64,000 bases of DNA from CAVWCQ01 sp963753545 (GCA_963753545.1 CAVWCQ010000010.1:15104-79103); one strand, 5' to 3'. Counted from the first letter of the stretch, positions 40,348 to 50,522 are shown. Program-made: numbers and translations. Notes: a model not told the origin generated them from the letters alone.

Positions 40348-41355
40348 TGAACCACAAAGAACGCATGCGACGTGCTGTCTGCCATGAACCCGTAGATCGC
40401 CTTCCAACGCAGATTGGCTATACCAAAGCGATGGGCGAGAAGTTAGCCGCGCATTTTAATGTCACTCTGGAAGAACTCCCCGCACGGCTGGACAACCATA
40501 TGATCCGCGTTGATCTTTCCTTTCCGACGCGTCTCAGCACGGATAGACTCATTCGCTATGACTGGTGGGGCGTAGGCTTCGCTACACAGGAAGAAGGCTA
40601 TTTTCCAGCTACTGCCCTTTGGCGGAAACCACTGATCTGGACCAGTTCCCCTGGCCCGACCCGCATGATCCGCACCTGCTGGACGAGGCGGCGCGCATCA
40701 TTGCCGCTGACCATGGCGAACACTTCATTACGCCCAACTTTGGCTTCGCACTGTTCGAGCGGGCGTGGTGCTGCGCGGCTTCGAGAATTTTCTGACCGAT
40801 ATGGTTGCCGATCCGGGCTTTGCTGCTGAACTGCTGGATCGTATTACCGATATCCAACTGGCGCTGATCCGGCGGTTTATAACGCTGGGAGTAGATGGCG
40901 GTTATTTTGGCGACGATTACGGCGCGCAAAAAAATCTGTTGTTCTCTCCCAATACCTGGCGGACCTTAATCAAACCCCGGCTGGCACGGCTGTTCGTCCC
41001 CTTCCGCGAGGCAGGGCTGCCCATTCTGATGCACTCTGACGGGCAGATTGCCAAAATTCTACCTGATCTGGTCGAAATTGGTCTGACCACACTGAACCCT
41101 GTTCAGCCAGAAGTCATCGAACACTCCTGGCTGCGTGAGACGTTTGCGGGCAAACTGTCTTTTTACGGCGGCGTATCGACTCAGACGGTCCTGCCTGCCG
41201 GAACGCCGAGCGAAGTCAAAGAAGCCGTGCTAGAAGCGATCCGCATCCTTGCGCCAGATCGAACAGGAATGGTCGTATCCCCCTCGCACCGCATGATGGT
41301 CGATATTCCGGTTGAAAATGTTGAAGCATTCCTGGAAGCTATGGAGGAGATTTGA
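40347..41355 (+). CDS. URO-D superfamily protein 3 (one frameshift)
   Basis: About 335 residues: MNHKERMRRAVCHEPVDRLP at the start, then WWGVGFATQEEGYFP, FPWPDPHDPHLLDEAAR, ITPNFGFALFERAWVLRGFE, FITLGVDGGYFGDDYGAQKN, FSPNTWRTLIKPRLARLF, PILMHSDGQIAKILPDLVEIGLTTLNPVQPE, and SPSHRMMVDIPVENVEAFLEA. The D-D-Y-G and M-H-S-D-G motifs match the protein at 31441. Frame changes near 40615 and 40768. It overlaps the glycyl radical enzyme upstream and galactokinase downstream (TGATG at each end), so all four are one tightly coupled operon. A link between this fold and a glycyl radical enzyme is unusual. Confidence 0.83.
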
Positions 41356-42506
41356 TGAATATATCTGAACGAAAGTATAAGATCACCCAACGTTTTTGCG
41401 AGGTGTATCACCGCGAACCAACCGTTTGGGTTCAGGCGCCAGGGCGTGTTGATTTGATGGGCAGTCACACGGACTATAACCAGGGGTATGTTCTCACCAT
41501 GACCATCGACCACAGCACCTGGATAGCGGCTGTGCCTCGTTCGGATCGTAAGGTGTCGATCTGTTCGATGAATGCCGACGGCTGCCTTGAATTTGATCTG
41601 GATGATTTGCGCCAGGATGCAGCCGTTCCCTGGACGAATTATGTTAAGGGTGTCGCTGCGATTCTCCAGGATGCAGGGTATGCAGTGCGCGGCTTTAACG
41701 GCCTGATCCACAGCACCGTGCCCTTCAGCAGTGGGCTGAGTTCGTCGGCGGCCCTCGAAGTCGCCTCCGCCATGTTATTTAAGACACTGGCAGGCTGGGA
41801 GATGGAGCCTGTGCAGCTTGCTTTGCTGTGCCAGAAGGCCGAAAACACGTTTGTTGGCGTCAACTGCGGCATCCTCGATCAATACACCTCGGCTGTGGGA
41901 CAGGCTGGACATGCCGTGCTGTTGGACTGCCGGTCCTTGACCAGTGAAGCGATTTTCATTGACCCCCGTATTCAGGTTGTGATCTGCAACACCCAGGCCA
42001 AACGCGAGTTAAGCGGTTCGGAATATGCAGAGCGGCGCGCACAGTGTGAAGACGCGGCGGCACTGTTGGGCGTCAAAGCACTGCGGGATGTACCGACTAT
42101 CGACCAGTTTGCGGGCGCGGATCTCCCGGAGATCATAGCGAAACGCGCGCGCTTTATCATCGAGGAGAATCAGCGCGTGTTGGCCCTGGCAAAAGCACTC
42201 TCCGCCTGCGACGAAAGTGAAATCGGCAAGTTGACGGCTGCCTCATTTGCCGGCGCGCGTGATCTCTACGAAATTTCCATCCCGGCAATGGACACCATGA
42301 TGGACGCGATGTTGAGCGGTCCCGGCGTGATCGGTGCGCGGCAGGCTGGGGCAGGATTTGGCGGGTGTATGGTCGCTTTTGTTCATCGCGAGTGCGCAGC
42401 CGACTTTGCGCTGCATGTTCAGTCCAGTTATGCGGCTGCAACCCAGATCAGCCCCAATGTCTATCCGGTTTTTCCCGCTCCGGGAGCTGGCGTGCTGGAA
42501 GGTTGA
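41355..42506 (+). CDS. galK: Galactokinase (GHMP kinase)
   Basis: About 383 residues, intact. It phosphorylates galactose, or a related sugar, at C1 with ATP. ATG 41355 overlaps the preceding stop. Motif 1 reads APGRVDLMGSHTDYNQGY, where galactokinases usually have GR(V/I)NLIGEHTDY; the Glu is Ser here. Motif 2, the phosphate-binding loop, is PFSSGLSSSAALEVA. The catalytic Asp region is NCGILDQYTSAVGQ. Motif 3 is GARQAGAGFGGCMVAF. The family call is firm, but the Ser-for-Glu change and the neighbouring L-arabinose isomerase leave open a related substrate. It converges with araA (stop at 42567). Confidence 0.85.
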   Translation: MNISERKYKITQRFCEVYHREPTVWVQAPGRVDLMGSHTDYNQGYVLTMTIDHSTWIAAVPRSDRKVSICSMNADGCLEFDLDDLRQDAAVPWTNYVKGVAAILQDAGYAVRGFNGLIHSTVPFSSGLSSSAALEVASAMLFKTLAGWEMEPVQLALLCQKAENTFVGVNCGILDQYTSAVGQAGHAVLLDCRSLTSEAIFIDPRIQVVICNTQAKRELSGSEYAERRAQCEDAAALLGVKALRDVPTIDQFAGADLPEIIAKRARFIIEENQRVLALAKALSACDESEIGKLTAASFAGARDLYEISIPAMDTMMDAMLSGPGVIGARQAGAGFGGCMVAFVHRECAADFALHVQSSYAAATQISPNVYPVFPAPGAGVLEG

Positions 42507-42566
42507 TACTCTGCTTGACTGCGCTGATCACGTGTCGGCGCAAATAATTGAATCAGGCATCTGAAC

Positions 42567-44082
42567 CTACACGCCCCGCGTCAGCAAATACGCCGCCTCA
42601 TTCCATCGCAATTCGTTTTTAAACTGGCGCAGATAGGTGTTTTCGTCAATCAGCAGGCATTCGATACCGGCAATGTCGGCAAAATCGGCAAGATGCTCAG
42701 CCGTGAGTGACTGGCTGAAACCGGTATGATGTGCGCCGCCAGCGTAAATCCAGGCGGCGGCAGCAATTTTAAGATTGGGGCTGCGGTACCCACAATGCGC
42801 GCGCTACTGGCAGTTTCGGCAGCGGCGCGTCGGGTTGCGACAACATCCACCTCATTGACCACCAAGCGGAAGCGGTTACCCATGTCGAGTAATGACGCAT
42901 TCAGCGCCGGGCCGGGCCGCGTGTTGAAGACCAGCCGCGCCGGATCGGCCTTGCCGCCAATTGAGAGCGGGTGAATTTCCAGGCATGGCCTTCCGTCTGC
43001 AATGGTCGGGCAGACTTCCAGCATATGTGCGCCCAGCACCTTCATCCCTGCTGGATTAAGTGATAGGTGTAATCCTCCATGAAGGATGTGCCGCCGTCCA
43101 GCCTGTGCCCATGACTTTCATTGCCCGCAGCAAGGCGGCTGTTTTCCAGTCGCCTTCCGCGCCGAAGCCGTAGCCGTCGGCCATCAACCGCTGGACGGCC
43201 AGCCCCGGCAGTTGCGCCAACCCATGCAAATCCTCGAAAGTGGTCGTAAATCCCTTGAAATCGCCGCTTCGGAGGAAATGCGCTGCATGCCAAGTTCGAT
43301 CCGCGCTGCTTCCCGCACCAGGCGGATGCCAGTGCGCCGTTCGACCGCAGGTCTGGAGCAAGCGTCATACTGGCTTCGTACTCTTGCAGCAGAGCGTTGG
43401 TCGATCTGGCTTCGGTACCTTGTTGACCATCATCGACCAGATCGCCGACCCCATAGCCATGAACGGTATAGCCCAGCCGTATCTGGGCTTCGACTTTATC
43501 CCCCTCGGTGACAGCTACCTCGCGCATGTTGTCCCCAAAGCGGGCAATTTTGGCTGACCTGGGAATCGTGCCAGGCGCAGGCCGCGCGCGCCCAGACCCC
43601 CAGGCTGTGCCTGCACTTCCGCATCCTGCCAGTGACCGACGACGACTTTGCGGTTCATGCGCATGCGGCTGACCATGAACCCGAATTCCCGGTCGCCGTG
43701 TGCGGACTGGTTCAGGTTCATGAAATCCATGTCGATCTCAGCCCAGGGAATATCCCGGTTGTACTGGGTATGCAGATGGGCGAACGGTTTCTGCAGGATG
43801 GCTCAGACCCGCGATCCACATTTTGGCCGGGGAGAAAGTGTGCATCCAGGTGATCACACCGACGCAGTTGGGCGCGGCATTCGCTTCCAGACAGATCGCG
43901 CGAATTTCCTCAGCGGTTGTCAGCACTGGCTTAGACACAACTTTCGTGGGGATCAAAGGAGCAGCATTGAGTGCCTGCACAATTTCCTGCGAATGCTGGT
44001 TCACTTCCCGCAGAGTGTCTGCACCATAGAGATGCTGGCTGCCTGTTAGAAACCAAATCTCGAAGTTTTTGAGGTCAATCAT
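42567..44082 (-). CDS. araA: L-arabinose isomerase (frameshifted)
   Basis: Converts L-arabinose to L-ribulose. About 500 residues after correction. The N-terminus FEIWFLTGSQHLYGADTLREV and WMHTFSPAKMWIAGL are characteristic AraA sequences, as are HTQYNRDIPWAEIDMDFMNLNQSAHGDREFGF, KVVVGHW and, in the C-terminal part, TYHL, GAHMLEVCPTIADGRPCLEIHPLSIGGKADPARLVF and AGGAHHTGFSQSL. Start ATG 44082 has AAGGAA upstream. Frame breaks near 43805, 43610, 43550, 43430-43360, 43270, 43190, 43100, 42855 and 42790. It is the last gene of the arabinogalactan-type operon. No ribulokinase or ribulose-5-phosphate epimerase is present beside it. Confidence 0.9.
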
Positions 44083-44365
44083 CGCTATAATTCCTTGTCA
44101 GACTCATTGGCCGTATTGAGTTGTACACTGCTAAGGTCACTGGTGTGGTGAGAAGCCTCACGTTTTTTAAGAAGTGCGGGGTATAAAATGAATGAGGCGA
44201 ACAACAAAGAGGAGTATAGCACGGAAGGGCATAGGGACGGCAAAAAGTAGTTACCTCTCAGCGGAATTGCAGATGAAGCATGAAAGCTCTGTTGAAGTGT
44301 TTCCAGTTCAGGCCAACTTAACATATGTTCAATGACTTATCTCTAAAAGATCCGAAAGTGACCAC
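44083..44365. other. Intergenic gap between GH43 and araA
   Basis: An open frame at 44085-44324 lacks a ribosome binding site and any family feature, so I do not call a gene. The AAGGAA just before araA is its ribosome binding site. Confidence 0.5.
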
Positions 44366-45283
44366 TCATCCTGCCATTGGATCACCAGGGGTATCGTTCT
44401 CAAAATGAATTGGCAGCCAGACATAACAGGACTTGCGAAGATCCTGTCTATTCCAGCGATCCGCCATAAAGATGAAAGCATCAGGCTTGTCAGGTAACGG
44501 CAGTACAAAAGTGCTCTGGGCAAGAAATGTTTTATCGGCATCGGGACCAATGCAAGGGTTTCCGCACACCTGCCAGGGGCCGAATATGGTTGGCGCTGTC
44601 GCAACCAGTGCCTCATTAGACTCCCAGCCTGTGCAGCCAGAGGTGATCAGATAATACAAGCCGCTGCGTTTCAGGATGGCTGGTGCTTCCCGGTGCAGGT
44701 GAATCAGGCAGCGAGAATTCTCGCCCGTTGTTGATAGATAATCATCCGACAGGCGGGCGATGCGCAGAGTTTGATTCCACTCGGACGCAAAGATGATATA
44801 GGCGCTGCCATCGTCATCCTGAAAGAGTGTCATATCCCGGCTGTCATTGTCTACAGGGCGAAAACTGCCGCGATAGTCATACGGACCTGCTGGACTGGCG
44901 CTCACCGCTACGCCGACACGCGCCAATTGATAATCGCGACTATCCGCATGAAACCACAGCACGAAACACTTGAACTTGCGATTAAACACAACCTTGGGCC
45001 GTTCGATCACGTGCAGTGTTTCTGTTTCCACTGCCTGGATCTGGGATGCAGATAGAACAATCCCTTCATTTTTCCAATGGGTGAGATCCTGCGAGGAATA
45101 GCACGAAATACCGACGGGATCTGCTATTTGGAACTCGATCACATCATTCCTGATCGTGTCAGCATCCTTGTTTTCGCCAAACCAGTAGTAGGTCCCTTCA
45201 TGGAACAACACGCAGCCTCCATGGGCCTGGATCGGGTTTTTATCGGTATCTAGCCAGAGTTCACCGGGACGAAACATAATCAT
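44366..45283 (-). CDS. Glycoside hydrolase family 43, exo-beta-1,3-galactanase-like
   Basis: About 303-306 residues, one five-bladed beta-propeller and no signal peptide. The best start is ATG 45283 or 45277 (MFRPGELWLDTDKNPIQ). Diagnostic stretches: IQAHGGCVLFHEGTYYWFGENK, VGISCYSSQDLTHWKNEGIVL, LHVIERPKVVFNRKFKCFVLWFHAD, DMTLFQDDDGSAYIIFAS and YYLITSGCTGWESNEA. The AHGG...YYWFGE and ERPKV..N patterns point to subfamily 24 (exo-beta-1,3-galactanases) rather than arabinofuranosidases, but I cannot confirm the subfamily without a search. It overlaps the GH42 gene by 23 bases. It would trim beta-1,3-galactan main chains imported by the neighbouring ABC system. Confidence 0.8.
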   Translation of the reverse strand: MIMFRPGELWLDTDKNPIQAHGGCVLFHEGTYYWFGENKDADTIRNDVIEFQIADPVGISCYSSQDLTHWKNEGIVLSASQIQAVETETLHVIERPKVVFNRKFKCFVLWFHADSRDYQLARVGVAVSASPAGPYDYRGSFRPVDNDSRDMTLFQDDDGSAYIIFASEWNQTLRIARLSDDYLSTTGENSRCLIHLHREAPAILKRSGLYYLITSGCTGWESNEALVATAPTIFGPWQVCGNPCIGPDADKTFLAQSTFVLPLPDKPDAFIFMADRWNRQDLRKSCYVWLPIHFENDTPGDPMAG

Positions 45284-47285
45284 GACCTTTTTCAGCGAGA
45301 ATGAGTATATCGTAGGCCGACAGTAGGACATCACCCGATTTCGGTGTGTTTGTCACTATATCCTGGTAACTGCCGTTGAGTTGAATTTGGTGCATTTCCG
45401 GTGTGTGATTCAGGATAAACAGGAGTTCTGCATCATGTTGTACTCGGCGGGTTATTTCGATACCTGATGGTGCAGTCTCTGAGGCCTCGAGTTGGGACCA
45501 TTCGAGCGCCAGATCAACGACCTGCTGCACTAAAGCGGTATCGCCCATCGTGCCCACATAGATTACTTTGCCCTTGCCCACGTGATTCAACGCTATCGCA
45601 GGTTTCTCAGCGTAATAATCTTCACTGTAGCGGCCAGCGCCTCTGCCGTTTTGAGTGTTAATACCTCACATAGAGCTGTTGCTGCGCCATCGGTCCCTTT
45701 CGTAAAGTTCACCTTGCGCTGCTCATTGGCACGAAGGACATCCATATCTTCGATCTCGATACCACATAAATCGGCAAACAAGCCGGGGAGGGGTAGATCG
45801 ACTACGGCGTTGTTCTGATCCTTGAATCCAGATCGCATCGTGAGAATCAGGACACCTCCGTTTTCGATATACTGGCGAAGGCGTTCAACAATGGTCTGCT
45901 CCGTAATATAGAGCGAGGGGACAATCACAAGTTTATAGGATGTCAGATCAGCGTCAGGAGCGATAATCGCTGCCGGAATATGGTTTCGGTGCAGGGCCGT
46001 ATAGTAATCGCGCAGGTGCTGGGGATAGCTGAAGGCAGGGCTGTTAGGTTGGGCTTGCAGCGCGAATCGGGAGTCGTATGACAGCATGATGGCTGCCTTC
46101 GCCTGAACTTTCGCTCCTTCGATGCGGCTGCCGATCCGCTGTAACTCTAGCCCCATCTGTTTGACTTCATCATAACGGCGGCGCGGGATACCATCATGAT
46201 CCAGAATACCCTGCCAGAGCTGTTCTGTACCGAACCGCCCACTCCGCCAGCGGAAAAAGACAACAGCGTCTGCCCCGTGCGCAATGGCCTGGTAGGACCA
46301 CAATCGTATTTCGCCAGGGCGCGGCACCGATCCCATTACATGCCAGCCAGACCGTCCACTCTGCGCTTCCATCACCCAGAAATTCTGGTTTTTCAGGCCA
46401 TACATGGTGGCATGTTCCAGCGCAATGTCAGCGGTGGGCATTTTGTCATCGCTGCGCCAAAACGCACGCGGATAATTATCCCAGGCCACCAGATCGAGCG
46501 GCTTGGCGAGATCGAAGTAATTCAGTTTGTCATAGCCAAAGCCCATGAAGTTATGCGTTACAAAATGATCTGGACAGTGCGCGCGCAGCACGGCAAGCTG
46601 ATTCTGCTGGAAATCTACATAGGTGTCGGAAACAAAGCGCATGAAGTCCAAAGCCAGTCCTGGGTTAGCGACTGGGCCGCTGTTAATCCCTAACGGAGTA
46701 CGCGAGGTCAGCGCTGGCAGCGGGATTTGGGTCCAATCCGTATACTCATGGCTCCAGAACATAGTACCCCAGGCTGCATTCAGAGCATCCAGCGAACCAT
46801 ACTTGTTGGTCAGCCATTTCTGAAACGATGCCTGACACAGGTCGCAGTAGCACGGATCGCCAAATTCATTATCGATCTGCCAACCGATGACGCGCGGGTG
46901 GTTACGGTAATGTTCAGCCATCGCTTCTGTAATCGCTTTGGCACAGCGGCGGTAGGCTGGGTTGGTAGGGCAGTATGTGTGGCGGCTGCCAAGGTGGCTC
47001 GCATACCATCGGGCCAGACATTAAACACATCCGGATGCTGAGCCATCAGCCAGGGGGAGCGGATGCGGTTGGTGTTCCCAACACGATATCGAGTCCCAGC
47101 ACATCGATAGCGCGATCCAACCACGCGAAATCGTAACGGCCTTGCGATGGTTCCAATCGACTCCACGCAAATTCAGCCAGCCGCACCACATTGAAGCCAG
47201 CCTCGTGCATCAACTGCGCATCGAGATTTCATCGCTCTTCGGGCCATTGTTCAGGATAATAATCTGCACCGTAGCGAAACACCAT
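45261..47285 (-). CDS. Beta-galactosidase, GH42 (frameshifted at both ends)
   Basis: About 675 residues, cytoplasmic. Start ATG 47285 (MVFRYGADYYPEQWP) has GGGGAG upstream. The TIM barrel carries the acid/base Glu in RVIGWQIDNEFGDPCYC (about 46880) and the nucleophile Glu in FWVMEAQSGRSGWHVMG (about 46365). CYCDLCQASFQKWL is the Cys-rich zinc site typical of GH42. The C-terminal part has a glutamine-amidotransferase-like domain (YKLVIVPSLYITEQTIVERLRQYIENGGVLILTMRSGFKD). Frames are disturbed near 47225, 47150, 47060, 46990, 46930 and at 45600. It hydrolyses beta-galactosides from galactan or arabinogalactan oligosaccharides. The stop at 45261 lies inside the GH43 start region. Confidence 0.9.
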
Positions 47286-47334
47286 GTCGTTATTCTCCCC
47301 AGATGTGGAATGCAAAGTTTATCCTGTTTGCTTA

Positions 47335-48219
47335 TTATTCTTTGAGTGCACCCGACGTGATTCCTTCAACAAAACGCCGCTGGAAAATCAGGAAGATGAT
47401 GAGCAGTGGGATGATGCTGATCACAGCCACTCCCATACGCTCACGATAGAGAGAGAAACCAAGTGGTCCGGTCATCTGCATCATCATCAGGGGCAGGGTA
47501 TGCAGCTTAGGCGACTTGAGATAGATCACCGGGTACATGTAGCTGTTCCAGGATGACATGAAGAAGATCAGGCCCAAACTGGTTAATCCAGGCTTGATAA
47601 TCGGCAGGATGATCCGCCAGAAGAGGCCAAACTCACTACAGCCATCGATGCGCCCAGCATCGAGCAGTTCTTTGGAAATGGTCGAAATGTACTGGCGCAT
47701 GAAGAAAATACCAAAGGCATTTGCCACTCCAGGGACAATCAGCGGCCAATAGGTATTGATCCAGTCCAATTTCAGCATCATGGCATAGGTGGGCACCATT
47801 GTCACCGCTGACGGGACAATCATTGTTGCCAGCAGGAAAGTAAACAAAATCCGCCGCCCCGGAAAACGATACATGGCAAAGCCATAACCGCCGAGAGAAC
47901 AAAAAAACAGGGAGAATACGGTGTAGAGGAATGAGATGCTAATTGTGTTCTTCAGGACATTGAGTACGCCGTTGGTCTGCTTGTAGTGATAAATATAGTC
48001 GTAGCCGTCTAAATTCATGTTCTGCGAAATCAGAATCGGCGGGCGTGTGAAAATCTCGGTCTGAGGTTTAAAGGATGTGCTGACCATCCAGATAAACGGC
48101 AGCATCATGAACACCGAAAACGAAATCAACACGAAGTGCATGAGTAGAGTACCGCTGATCTTAAGCACCCTCTGGCGTTGTGTATAAGTCTGGATTGTAG
48201 GTTTTGCAAGGGCTGCCAT
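47335..48219 (-). CDS. Sugar ABC transporter permease, MalG type
   Basis: 294 residues, intact, six membrane helices. Markers are FMMLPFIWMVSTSFKPQTEIF (first periplasmic loop), GYGFAMYRFPGRRILFTFLL, MIVPSAVTMVPTYAMMLKL, and the EAA motif KELLDAGRIDGCSEFGLFWRI-ILP. The C-terminus is IFQRRFVEGITSGALKE, a MalG-family ending. The start is one base after the stop of permease 1 (48221), so they are coupled. It imports oligosaccharides with no ATPase in the operon; a shared MsmK-like ATPase elsewhere must power it. Confidence 0.92.
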   Translation of the reverse strand: MAALAKPTIQTYTQRQRVLKISGTLLMHFVLISFSVFMMLPFIWMVSTSFKPQTEIFTRPPILISQNMNLDGYDYIYHYKQTNGVLNVLKNTISISFLYTVFSLFFCSLGGYGFAMYRFPGRRILFTFLLATMIVPSAVTMVPTYAMMLKLDWINTYWPLIVPGVANAFGIFFMRQYISTISKELLDAGRIDGCSEFGLFWRIILPIIKPGLTSLGLIFFMSSWNSYMYPVIYLKSPKLHTLPLMMMQMTGPLGFSLYRERMGVAVISIIPLLIIFLIFQRRFVEGITSGALKE

Positions 48220-48220
48220 T

Positions 48221-49154
48221 TTAATCTTCCTCTCTACCCACGTACCGGAGCTGAATCAAGGTCAAGATGAAGATGAGCGCAAAATAGATATAACCAGCGG
48301 CGGACGCACGTCCTAGCCGGAATTGCCCAAAAGCTTCATTGTAGATGTAGACCAGCGGCGTCAGCGTGGACCGTAAAGGGCCTGCTCCTCGAGTTGATGA
48401 AAAAAGCGATACAGTTTCATTGAACAACCCAAAACTGCCAATCGTGGACAAAATGACTGAGAAGGCTATCACAGGGCGCAGCAATGGTATCGTGATGCGG
48501 AAGAAAACCTGGACCGCATTAGCCCCATCAATCCGTGCCGCTTCATTCAGATCGCGTGGGATGGTTTGCAGCCCTGCCAGCATAATCACCATGTTGTAAC
48601 CCAACCAGCCCCAGATGATGAGCAGACTGAGAGACGCTCGTGCCAGCCACTTCGTCTCCAGCCAGGGTTGGGGTGTCAGCCCAATGCGCTCCAGAACCAC
48701 ATTTAACAAACCGCCATCCTGCTGAAAGAGCAGTTGAAAGGTGATTCCAGCGGCAATCATGGACGTGATATACGGCATAAACAGCATGGTGCGAGAGATC
48801 TCTAAATCCCCGAACCTGCTTCGAATTAAGGAGGACAGCCAGAACTATAGACAACAGCGTCATGATGGGGACGTACATGAAGAACAGGATGATGCCGTTA
48901 CGCAGAGATTGCTGAAACGCTTTTCCTCCTGGCCCCATCAAAAACTCATAGTTCTTGAGTTCAACATACTTCATCGGGCCAATACCATTCCACTCGTGCA
49001 AACTCAGATAGACTGAGTAGCCGATTGGAAAGGCCTGGAAAATAAAGAATAGGATGAAAAAGGGCGAAATAAAAGCATAAGCCCAGCGGTTTTTTATAAT
49101 ATCGTGCGTTAGTCTCCGCACAGGACGCATCACGAGTAACATTGGTTGAGCCAT
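48221..49154 (-). CDS. Sugar ABC transporter permease, MalF type (one frameshift)
   Basis: About 310 residues. The start (ATG 49154, MAQPMLLVMRPVRRLTHD) leads into the first helix FISPFFILFFIFQAFPIGYSVYLSLHEWNG. A frame change near 48785-48830 joins it to FMPYITSMIAAGITFQLLFQQDGGLLN, then LNEAARIDGANAVQVFFRITIPLL, the EAA loop. The C-terminus IFILTLIQLRYVGREED is typical of MalF partners. The binding-protein gene precedes it (stop 49212), with a stem-loop between. Confidence 0.88.
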
Positions 49155-49172
49155 GGTGTAACTCTCCAGAAA

Positions 49173-49195
49173 GGGGAGGAAGAAGCTTCCTCCCC
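49173..49195 (-). promoter_or_regulatory. Stem-loop after the binding-protein gene
   Basis: GGGGAGGAAG (49173-49182) and CTTCCTCCCC (49186-49195) form a perfect 10-bp stem with loop AAG between the binding-protein stop and the first permease. Confidence 0.72.
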
Positions 49196-49211
49196 TGGCT
49201 ATACAGCGAGA

Positions 49212-50522
49212 TTACTCGATGCCGTAACGGATTTCGTCCGCCGCTTCCTGAAGAGCGTCTTCAGCGGACATACCCGCTGAATATTGTTGGATAGCGAATG
49301 ACACGATCCCGTTGATCTCACCATAATGCGGGCCGTAAACTGTCGCGCTGGGGATATCTGTCACGACTTCGGCATAGATCTGGCGCGTATTCTGATCGGC
49401 GAAGAAGGGATCGCCTTCCGTGAAGATGGGATCATCGTAGGTGGTTTCCAGGGCAGGGATGAAACCGCTGGTTCCAAACATCGCGAGTTCGCTTTCGCGG
49501 CGTCCCAGCACGAATTCCACAAACGCCCAGGCTGCGTCAGCATTATCCGTATTGTCGTTGATCACGAAGGTCGAGCCGCCGTCGTTTGCCGCGCGCGCAC
49601 CACCATAGGGGCCAGCGGGCATGCGCGTCACACCCCATAATCCGGCTGTTCCAGGAGCAATCCAGGACTTGAGGAAAACTTCCATCCACGACGCTTCGAT
49701 CAGGGTCGCGACAGGCTCATCCATTGAGGCAAATTCGTTGTACCAGGCATCCGTCCACTCCAAATTATCGGACGCCAGATCTTCATCCCAGAACTGGCCC
49801 AACATTTCCAGGGTTGCGACGTTTTCTTCACTATCTACCGTGATATCGCCGGATTCGGCATCGTAGTAACCCAGACCTTGTTCCCACAGGGCCATTTCAT
49901 AAAGTCGTCCAGAGTTATTAGCCCGGTTATTGGCAAAGCAGTACAGACCTGTTGTTTCCTTGATCGTTCGGCAGACTTCAAGGTATCCTTCCCAGGTCGC
50001 AACCAGTTCGCCAACAGCTTCAGGATCAGTCGGCAGTCCAGCCTGCTCAAAGACATCGCGCCGATAGTACATCACGACGGGGCCGGAGTCCCAGGGCATG
50101 GCATAAATCCGACCATCCAGAGTTGCATCGGGCCAACGATAGTCATTCATGACATCGACATAGGGTTGGACCTTATCGGTGAGATCCATCAAGCCGCCTA
50201 ACGCGACCATCTCCGCCAGGTGGCTGCTCTCGATCAGGACGACATCGGGATCGCTCTCGCCAGCGGTTAGCGCCAGCGGGAAGTTCACATAGACGTCGGC
50301 AGGTTGGTATTCTACGATTTCCACTTCGATGTTGGGGTATTCAGCTTTAAAAGCATCGAGAACACCGCTGGCAACCAGCGTATCGGTCATGGCGGCTTTC
50401 CATCCCCAGACGACGATTTTTCCCGATGGCTCATCCTGGGCCGTCGCAGGTGTATACGAGATGGTGGGTGCTACCAGTGCCAGAATTAACAAGAGGGTCA
50501 AGCCGAGCAATTTTTTGGACAT
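49212..50522 (-). CDS. Sugar ABC transporter solute-binding protein, family 1
   Basis: 436 residues, intact. Signal peptide MSKKLLGLTLLLILALVAP with cleavage near TATAQDE. Typical family-1 stretches are IVVWGWKAAMTDTLVASGVLDAF, YPNIEVEIVEYQPADVYVNFP, DVVLIESSHLAEMVALGGLMDL, RIYAMPWDSGPVVMYYRRDVF, DEPVATLIEASWMEVFLKSW, NADAAWAFVEFVLGRRE and SAGMSAEDALQEAADEIRYG. It would capture galactan or arabinogalactan oligosaccharides for the two permeases downstream, judged from the GH42/GH43/AraA context. There is no frameshift, unlike the related gene at 7909. Confidence 0.92.
   Translation of the reverse strand: MSKKLLGLTLLLILALVAPTISYTPATAQDEPSGKIVVWGWKAAMTDTLVASGVLDAFKAEYPNIEVEIVEYQPADVYVNFPLALTAGESDPDVVLIESSHLAEMVALGGLMDLTDKVQPYVDVMNDYRWPDATLDGRIYAMPWDSGPVVMYYRRDVFEQAGLPTDPEAVGELVATWEGYLEVCRTIKETTGLYCFANNRANNSGRLYEMALWEQGLGYYDAESGDITVDSEENVATLEMLGQFWDEDLASDNLEWTDAWYNEFASMDEPVATLIEASWMEVFLKSWIAPGTAGLWGVTRMPAGPYGGARAANDGGSTFVINDNTDNADAAWAFVEFVLGRRESELAMFGTSGFIPALETTYDDPIFTEGDPFFADQNTRQIYAEVVTDIPSATVYGPHYGEINGIVSFAIQQYSAGMSAEDALQEAADEIRYGIE

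Noticed and set aside
44085..44324. Small gene between GH43 and araA
   Set aside because: No ribosome binding site, no domain, and a composition like the surrounding intergenic DNA.
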